From positions 1 to 47,223 of the forward strand of contig JBMQEM010000176.1 in assembly GCA_049363815.1 (NCBI GenBank): a stretch of DNA of 47,223 nucleotides, read 5' to 3'. Shown here piece after piece: positions 43,206 to 47,223 of the stretch. The translations under genes and the position numbers were made by a program. The notes under the pieces are model-generated. The model did no database searches. It saw nothing but the letters and a program-made list of their open reading frames with translations, and had not been told where the DNA came from. This stretch comes from JADKIH01 sp049363815 (GTDB taxonomy: Bacteria; Bacteroidota; Bacteroidia; AKYH767-A; 2013-40CM-41-45). How positions within the stretch are numbered: position 1 is the first letter of the stretch; every line of letters begins with the position of its first letter.

Positions 43206-44107
43206 TGATTGTCGATCAGAAAAGTATTGCTGAATGGTTTATGAACCTTCAGGACCGGATTTGTAAAGGTCTTGAGTCGGCTGATGGACAAGGAACTTTT
43301 TTGGAAGATAAATGGGTCCGCGAAGAAGGCGGTGGCGGTCGTACCAGAATTTTGCAGAGTGGAAGTGTGATCGAAAAAGGAGGAGTGAATTTTTCAGCAG
43401 TTTCCGGTAAAGCACCCGGATTTTTAATTCAGCAGTTGAATGCAAGTCCGGATTCAGAATTTTTTGCAACGGGTGTATCAATAGTGATCCATCCCGGTAA
43501 CCCGCACGTACCGATTATTCACATGAATGTGCGGTACTTCGAAATGACCGGCGGTATTGCCTGGTTTGGCGGGGGAATCGATCTGACGCCACATTATGTT
43601 AATCAGGAAGACGGTAGGTTCTTTCATGGTATGCTTAAGCAAGCTTGCGATAAGCATCAGTCAGGATATTATTCTGAATTCAAGAAATGGGCCGACAATT
43701 ATTTCTACATCAAACATAGAAAAGAGACCCGCGGTATTGGTGGAATTTTCTTCGACCAACTCAAAGCTACATCGGAAATTACAATGAATGATCGCTGGGA
43801 ATTTGTAAAAGAGATCGGTGATTCATTTTTGCCAGTATATACTGAACTCATCAGAAGAAATCGAAATGAAAAATTTTCTGAAGCAGAAAAAAACTGGCAG
43901 CTTTTAAGACGTGGCCGTTATGTAGAATTTAATCTCGTTTATGACCGCGGAACAAAGTTTGGACTGGAAACGGATGGACGAACGGAATCAATTTTAATGA
44001 GTCTGCCGAAAATGGCTTCATGGGAATATAATTTCAGTCCGAATCCCGGAAGTCCCGAGGAAAAAACGCTTGCATTATTAAAAAAAGACATCGACTGGAT
44101 CAAATGA
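43205..44107 (+). CDS. hemF: Aerobic coproporphyrinogen III oxidase
   Basis: HemF uses oxygen to convert coproporphyrinogen III to protoporphyrinogen IX in heme synthesis. At 300 residues it carries the family signatures EEGGGGRTRILQSG (about 38-51), PHVPIIHMNVRYFEM (with the catalytic-site His), AWFGGGIDLTPHY, KKWADNYFYIKHRKETRGIGG (around 155-175), GRYVEFNLVYDRGTKFGLE and a carboxy-terminal SLPKMASWEYNF. It shows that the organism lives with oxygen at least some of the time. The ATG at 43205 shares its first base with the upstream stop, and its own stop overlaps the next start (ATGA at 44104-44107), so the three genes are translationally coupled. Confidence 0.97.
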   Translation: MIVDQKSIAEWFMNLQDRICKGLESADGQGTFLEDKWVREEGGGGRTRILQSGSVIEKGGVNFSAVSGKAPGFLIQQLNASPDSEFFATGVSIVIHPGNPHVPIIHMNVRYFEMTGGIAWFGGGIDLTPHYVNQEDGRFFHGMLKQACDKHQSGYYSEFKKWADNYFYIKHRKETRGIGGIFFDQLKATSEITMNDRWEFVKEIGDSFLPVYTELIRRNRNEKFSEAEKNWQLLRRGRYVEFNLVYDRGTKFGLETDGRTESILMSLPKMASWEYNFSPNPGSPEEKTLALLKKDIDWIK

Positions 44108-44796
44108 AGAAATTCGGAGATGCAGCTTTTGAATTTTTAAAAGACCTGAAACCTGACTTTGCTATCCCTGATGGAATTTCATGCCTGTTGCCCTTTGAAG
44201 ATCCTGAGGTTATTTCAATCAATAAAACATTTTATAAGAAATTCTATAACGATAATTTTCCCCGTAAACTGATCCTGGGAATCAATCCGGGAAGATTCGG
44301 TTCAGGTGTAACCGGAATTTCATTCACAGATCCTGTAAAACTCGAAACAGAACTTGGAATTGAAAACTCATTTGCGAAACGTGCTGAATTGTCGAGTGAT
44401 TTCATTTATCAGGTCATAACACAATTTGGAGGTCCTGAAATTTTTTTCAGACAATTCTATATAACGGCAGTTTGTCCGATCGGTTTTATCAGTGATTCAA
44501 AGAATATCAATTACTACGACAATAAAGAACTGACACAATCGGTTCAAGGATTCATTATACAAAATATAGAATTGCAGCTTAGATTTGGTATTGACCGGAC
44601 AGTTGCTTTTTGCTTAGGTGAAGGAGAAAATTTCAAGTTCCTGAACCGGCTGAATACGAAGTATCGGTTCTTTGAAAAGATCATTCCTTTAGCTCATCCA
44701 CGGTTTATAATGCAGTACAGACGTAAATTACTCGTTGACTATGTAAATGCTTATTTAAACGCATTAAATGGCAACAATTCGTTAAAAATGCAGTAA
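44104..44796 (+). CDS. SMUG2-like uracil-DNA glycosylase family protein
   Basis: The 230-residue protein has the layout of the DUF4918/SMUG2 branch of the uracil-DNA glycosylase superfamily. The first active-site motif is GINPGRFGSG (59-68), where the family has the G-x-N-P-G of SMUG enzymes. The second motif is HPRF (198-201), corresponding to HPSP in SMUG1. Between them is FYITAVCPIGFI. It should remove damaged or deaminated pyrimidines from DNA in the cytosol, but the Asn and His are the only catalytic residues I can point to. The start overlaps the hemF stop by four bases. A link of DNA repair to heme or ligand sensing is not known. Confidence 0.85.
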   Translation: MKKFGDAAFEFLKDLKPDFAIPDGISCLLPFEDPEVISINKTFYKKFYNDNFPRKLILGINPGRFGSGVTGISFTDPVKLETELGIENSFAKRAELSSDFIYQVITQFGGPEIFFRQFYITAVCPIGFISDSKNINYYDNKELTQSVQGFIIQNIELQLRFGIDRTVAFCLGEGENFKFLNRLNTKYRFFEKIIPLAHPRFIMQYRRKLLVDYVNAYLNALNGNNSLKMQ

Positions 44797-44866
44797 AAAG
44801 TTAATAAAATAGTCGCAGACTTTCGCAATAAATTAGCATATTTGTCAACCAAAAAAGAAGAAAATC

Positions 44867-45010
44867 ATGTCGCAAAATCATCATTCAGGTTCAGAATCAA
44901 ATAAAGGACTTTGGTATACATACTTTGGCAAAGGCGGTGCTGCTGTTTTTGCATTCCTGTGGATTATCCTGCTATTATGCTGGGTATTTTATGTCGTGAA
45001 ATGGGGATGA
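44867..45010 (+). CDS. Small 47-residue membrane protein
   Basis: This ORF, below common length cut-offs, encodes 47 residues: a polar start with MSQNHHSGSESNKGLWYTYF, then GKGGAAVFAFLWIILLLC and a short basic end, WVFYVVKWG. One membrane helix (about residues 24-42) is clear. An AAGAAG purine run lies 10 bases before the ATG and a strong terminator follows immediately, which together support expression. A -7-like CATATTTG (one mismatch) lies about 25 bases upstream. The function is unknown; small single-helix proteins often assist membrane complexes. It may also be read through from the SMUG2-like gene 70 nt upstream. Confidence 0.65.
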   Translation: MSQNHHSGSESNKGLWYTYFGKGGAAVFAFLWIILLLCWVFYVVKWG

Positions 45011-45032
45011 TCAATCGCTCCAGCAGAAAATA

Positions 45033-45066
45033 AAAAAAGTGCATTCCTTTCGGTCTGCACTTTTTT
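45033..45066 (+). terminator. Rho-independent terminator after the small membrane protein gene
   Basis: An 11-bp stem AAAAAAGTGCA (45033-45043) pairs with TGCACTTTTTT (45056-45066) around a 12-base loop. The T-run is part of the right arm. It also works in reverse because of the A-run on the left arm. Confidence 0.8.
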
Positions 45067-45149
45067 GCGTTTGATACTTTTGTTCGTGTATAATGTTTGA
45101 TCGATACCGTCAATCTGTTATTAAGAAAGCAGTGCTACTTACTACTTAC

Positions 45150-45800
45150 TTATTTCGACATCGACTTTATCTTTGCAATATAAGCCGGATCTTCAGCGTA
45201 ATTTTCACCAAGGAATGTCAGGTATCGTTCTGTTAATTTGAACGACTGATCTTGCCAGTACTTGTAATCTTTAACACAATCCTGCCAGTTTTCATATACG
45301 GCATAATGATTCTGTGTACGGTATTTTTTAAGTTCTTGTTGAGTTCCTTTGATGATCAGGTTAGACTCAGGCAAGAAGATACCTACGGCAGATGTTTTTC
45401 TCTTGAATGGATAACGCATTCCTAACAGATTGTTAGCGCGTTTTGACAAGTATGAGTTCAAGTGACCTGATTCGATCATGATCTGAGCATAAACTTGTTC
45501 CTGGCAAATGATGTGATTAGCATCTAATTGCAGTCTGAGATTTTCTTCATTTAATGGTAAGACGTTTTTCTTTGAAGTCTTAGTCAGATCCGATGCAGTG
45601 ACAGGACCATTGTAAGAGAAATCATCGAACGATAAAACGAAGAAGAATAAGAAGAAGAAAAATGCGAAGATGTTATTCCACATTTTCGATGTCGCCTTTG
45701 ACACAGTTGGCAGCATGAAGTTTTCGCATTCTTCATTCATGCATAACACGTAGTCTTTTTGTACGTGTACTTTTTTCGAATGACAACAGCTTGTTTTCAT
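45150..45800 (-). CDS. Membrane-anchored glucosaminidase-domain protein with a cytosolic cysteine cluster
   Basis: The 216-residue protein has a short N-terminal part with cysteines at 5, 6, 20 and 25 (SCCHSK and LCMNEEC), a single membrane helix made almost only of Phe and Leu (about 44-57), and a C-terminal glucosaminidase-type hydrolase domain with the expected catalytic Glu110 in QIMIESGHLNSYL, plus NNLLGMRY and the Y-x-N-W-x-D-C-V-x-D segment. It should cut N-acetylglucosaminyl bonds of peptidoglycan on the periplasmic side. The cysteine cluster faces the cytosol and could bind zinc or sense redox state, but this is inference. A TACTTTTG promoter box precedes it at 45862-45869. Confidence 0.85.
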   Translation of the reverse strand: MKTSCCHSKKVHVQKDYVLCMNEECENFMLPTVSKATSKMWNNIFAFFFFLFFFVLSFDDFSYNGPVTASDLTKTSKKNVLPLNEENLRLQLDANHIICQEQVYAQIMIESGHLNSYLSKRANNLLGMRYPFKRKTSAVGIFLPESNLIIKGTQQELKKYRTQNHYAVYENWQDCVKDYKYWQDQSFKLTERYLTFLGENYAEDPAYIAKIKSMSK

Positions 45801-45861
45801 GTTTTTTAAGTTTTGATTTAAGCGCGTTTGGTTTGCTCATGGCTGTGTCTCTTGAACGGTA

Positions 45862-45869
45862 CAAAAGTA
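45862..45869 (-). promoter_or_regulatory. -7 box of the glucosaminidase gene
   Basis: TACTTTTG on the minus strand is an exact TAnnTTTG box, 62 bases before the ATG at 45800. The leader then includes a 35-codon ORF (45733-45840) that overlaps the gene start in another frame. Confidence 0.6.
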
Positions 45870-45950
45870 TGCCCGTAGAGTACTTGAAATGAAGTCTATT
45901 TGGTCAAATGGGTAACCTGGTTTGGTAAAGTGCCTTTAAAGAAGGGCTAA

Positions 45951-46190
45951 TATCTAACTGTTTGAAAATAAGCCAAAAAGCCAGAAATTACCATGGAAAT
46001 GCCGAAAAAACACCGAAAACAGGCAGTTTCAGGAGAGTTATTGATCAGAATTCGGCTAGGGTTCGATAAAAAAGGAAGGGAACGGATAATTGAAATCATA
46101 ACCTTTGAGATCTTGATAATTGACCTGATTTTTTTTAGAACAGCAAGAAGTAGGTAAACCTGATCAGAAACTTTTTTCAAAAGTTAGATA
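45951..46190. mobile_element. 240-bp element with terminal inverted repeats (MITE-like)
   Basis: The left end TATCTAACTGTTTGAAAA (45951-45968) and the right end TTTTCAAAAGTTAGATA (46174-46190) are inverted copies with 17 of 18 positions matching (one base gap). The interior is AT-rich and has no transposase reading frame; the longest frame starts only with TTG. No target duplication of more than two bases is evident. It could be a non-autonomous transposable element or the remnant of one. Confidence 0.45.
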
Positions 46191-46221
46191 ACTTTATTAA
46201 TTACAAACGGAGGAGCGATGG

Positions 46222-46344
46222 GCTACTTAACATAGTGTCCAATTATGGGATCAACGCTGGTTGGTGGTTCTTTAACTGCGCCTTTCTGCCTTAATTTCTA
46301 AGTTCCTTTTGTCCCATAATGTACTTGCATTATGTTAAAGTAGC
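46222..46344. repeat. Imperfect palindrome of 123 bp
   Basis: Arms 46222-46250 and 46312-46344 are inverted copies. Both start GCTACTT with a TAACATA block next and end ATTATGGGA, with small differences and a short length change in the middle. The 61-base centre contains no gene. It may be a hairpin-ended mobile element, a cassette-type recombination site or an RNA structure. Confidence 0.6.
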
Positions 46345-46356
46345 TGAGCAAATGAC

Positions 46357-46375
46357 ATTGCCTCGTAAGGGCAAT
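46357..46375. repeat. Hairpin with a CGTAA-containing loop
   Basis: ATTGCC (46357-46362) pairs with GGCAAT (46370-46375) around TCGTAAG. The core CC-TCGTAA-GG resembles the CC-CCGTAA-GG core of the three hairpins near 27.2 kb, so it may be another copy of the same repeat class. Confidence 0.5.
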
Positions 46376-46612
46376 CTAAGCGGATAGAATTAGCATACAG
46401 GCGTGTTGTTCGGGCGAATGCTAATTATTTTCCTGAGGTTTTCGGGCTCGTCACTTTTCATTAAAGACACAGGAATTTGCTTTTCGCAAATGAGTGGATT
46501 TACTTGAAAAGTGACGAGCCCGAAAACACACCCCGTTAAAATCGGTTGGACTTGCTTTTCGCAAGGACAAAGGAGATTTTAAAAGCGGGTCGAAGGAAAA
46601 TAATTTAAGCGG
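46373..46612. repeat. Unit bounded by 11-bp direct repeats
   Basis: AATCTAAGCGG (46373-46383) and AATTTAAGCGG (46602-46612) are direct repeats with one mismatch, 229 bases apart. They enclose the three-way-junction structure and a 9-bp hairpin (46388-46396 with 46418-46426). Confidence 0.5.
46420..46610 (-). other. Three-way-junction structured element, possible noncoding RNA or recombination site
   Basis: The outer stem pairs 46423-46434 with 46594-46605 (12 bp, perfect). Arm A pairs 46438-46460 with 46505-46527 (23 bp, perfect), with an inner hairpin ATTTGC-TTTTC-GCAAAT at 46475-46491. Arm B pairs 46532-46543 with 46575-46589 (with a 3-base bulge), with an inner hairpin CTTGC-TTTTC-GCAAG at 46551-46565. 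Both inner loops read GAAAA on the minus strand. It lies just downstream of the stop codon of the minus-strand ORF at 46689. Strand and nature (RNA or DNA element) are not settled. Confidence 0.6.
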
Positions 46613-46688
46613 TTTGTCAATGTCGGAACAATTAAGCAGAAGGTTTGGGGTGCCGTTGATGGAAAATCCACCATTACCACCTGAGTAA

Positions 46689-46877
46689 TTATTTCTTTTC
46701 TTCTGTGTCCTTATCGGGTGGCGGCTGTGGTGGGTTGACCATAGTAGGAACTTGTCCCTTAATTTTATCTCCGAAAAATGAAGGCGTAGTAAATTCTCTC
46801 GCCAATCTTTCGTAAAAATCACTTGTCTTTTCTGATTCGTCTTTGCTTTTTGTTTCTTTGTTTTCTTCGTTAGTCAT
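46689..46877 (-). CDS. Small charged hypothetical protein
   Basis: The 62-residue product is unrecognised. It is polar throughout: a Glu/Lys/Asp-rich start (MTNEENKETKSKDESEK), a middle DFYERLAREFTTPSFFGDKIKG, and a proline-rich end, NPPQPPPDKDTEEKK. It has no membrane helix, signal peptide or cysteines and looks disordered at both ends. Its ATG overlaps the stop of the preceding partial gene (ATGA at 46874-46877), which supports coupled translation and therefore a real two-gene unit. The structured element at 46420-46610 lies about 80 nt after its stop. The function is unknown. Confidence 0.5.
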   Translation of the reverse strand: MTNEENKETKSKDESEKTSDFYERLAREFTTPSFFGDKIKGQVPTMVNPPQPPPDKDTEEKK

Positions 46878-47223
46878 TGGCTGTGTCTTTCTTTAAAATA
46901 ATTATTGGTTTCAGTATTTGTTTTTAATATTATAGACTCAACGTCTTTAATATCTGTTTTTATCCTTAATGTATTTAATTTTAAAGATGTTGCTTTTAGC
47001 TTACCCAACTCGACATTGCATTGCTCGTCAGTAAATGTTTTTGCTCGGCGCTTAATCCAAATATCTTCAAGAGTATCAAAATGGTTTGTATATATTAAGC
47101 ATAGCTCAGATACGGACTCAATAAATTCTTCTGATGGTACAATTACATCTTTTATCAAATCAAGTATTTGCATTAATGAAAGAACCACGCAAACAACTAT
47201 TGGAAAACTTTCCCAAATCTTCC
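46874..47223 (-). CDS. Hypothetical protein, 5' end beyond the window
   Basis: The frame is open to the right edge, so the N-terminus is missing. Visible residues include a hydrophobic segment (SFPIVVCVVLSLMQIL) read from the edge, which may be a membrane helix, then a helical, charged region (LIKDVIVPSEEFIESVSEL, HFDTLEDIWIKRRAKTFTDEQ, VESIILKTNTETNNYFKE). If the gene instead starts inside the window, candidates are GTG at 47188 or ATG at 47173 (99 residues). I do not recognise the family. It overlaps the next small gene by four bases. The two form an accessory-looking pair of unknown purpose. Confidence 0.5.
   Translation of the reverse strand, partial: KIWESFPIVVCVVLSLMQILDLIKDVIVPSEEFIESVSELCLIYTNHFDTLEDIWIKRRAKTFTDEQCNVELGKLKATSLKLNTLRIKTDIKDVESIILKTNTETNNYFKERHSQ

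Noticed and set aside
45947..46180. 77-codon minus-strand ORF inside the 240-bp inverted-repeat element
   Set aside because: It starts only with TTG, has Ile/Ser/Lys-rich composition typical of AT-rich noncoding DNA and no recognisable transposase motif.
46222..46344. Integron attC site
   Set aside because: ACTTAAC fits RYYYAAC on the left but the right side GTTAAAG does not fit GTTRRRY, and no integrase gene is in the window. Kept only as one possible reading of the palindrome.
46451..46822. 123-codon minus-strand ORF across the structured element
   Set aside because: It runs through both perfect arms and the hairpins (its two Leu-Arg-Lys-Ala repeats are just the GCGAAAAGC hairpins translated) and overlaps the ATGA-linked ORF at 46689-46877. 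The palindromes explain the open frame.
1..47223. CRISPR arrays, rRNA and tRNA genes
   Set aside because: No evenly spaced repeats, no T-loop/acceptor-stem arrangement and no rRNA-like segment were seen on either strand.

Overview
The window is chromosomal DNA from a member of the Bacteroidota, probably a free-living or environmental one. Support comes from a SusC/SusD pair, several secreted proteins with type IX secretion (T9SS) C-terminal domains, a BshC bacillithiol enzyme, a SMUG2-type glycosylase, A-rich leaders without Shine-Dalgarno sequences, and repeated promoter boxes of the Bacteroidota form TAnnTTTG. Base composition is low to moderate GC. I saw no rRNA, tRNA, CRISPR array or intact transposase.

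Layout. 0.1-1.1 kb: an exported LysM/RlpA-like protein. 1.2-5.4 kb (minus): Gfo/Idh/MocA oxidoreductase, lipoprotein, polyprenyl sugar-phosphate transferase and 3-hydroxyacyl-CoA dehydrogenase, closely spaced and ending in a hairpin terminator. 5.5-6.2 kb: pcm, meeting the SusD gene across a 40-bp perfect inverted repeat built of heptamers. 6.3-11.0 kb (minus): SusC-SusD outer-membrane uptake pair. 11.5-12.2 kb: small outer-membrane barrel protein with a strong terminator. 12.2-15.3 kb (minus): mntR, an Nramp transporter fused to a universal-stress domain, then smpB; a near-consensus promoter overlaps a DtxR-like palindrome ahead of mntR. 15.5-16.5 kb: pyrD. 16.6-22.4 kb (minus): phosphate operon (porin, pstS, pstC, pstA, pstB, phoU) preceded by a PHO-box-like direct repeat; PstC carries an inserted PstS-like segment. 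22.6-23.4 kb: receiver-only response regulator and a small orphan. 23.5-26.9 kb: mltG, a phosphohexomutase and a TIGR00266 protein. 27.2-29.0 kb: a cluster of like-looped hairpins, a small membrane protein and an acyltransferase-like protein. 29.0-39.9 kb: two very large secreted surface proteins, bshC, and a secreted phosphoesterase with a T9SS tail. 40.2-44.8 kb: guaA, then a LysM/periplasmic-binding fusion, hemF and a SMUG2-like glycosylase, the last three overlapping translationally. 44.9-45.8 kb: a 47-residue membrane protein and a membrane-anchored glucosaminidase.

The right end (45.9-47.2 kb) differs from the rest. It holds a 240-bp element with terminal inverted repeats, a 123-bp imperfect palindrome, and a roughly 190-nt three-way-junction structure whose two long arms end in matching GAAAA/TTTTC-capped hairpins and which is flanked by 11-bp direct repeats. 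Two small overlapping ORFs of unknown function follow. I read this as accessory or mobile DNA and the best candidate for something undescribed.

Functional themes are nutrient uptake across the outer membrane (SusCD, phosphate porin/Pst), metal homeostasis (MntR/MntH), cell-wall remodelling (LysM, MltG, glucosaminidase) and surface secretion by T9SS. All assignments rest on reading the sequence; no database search was run.
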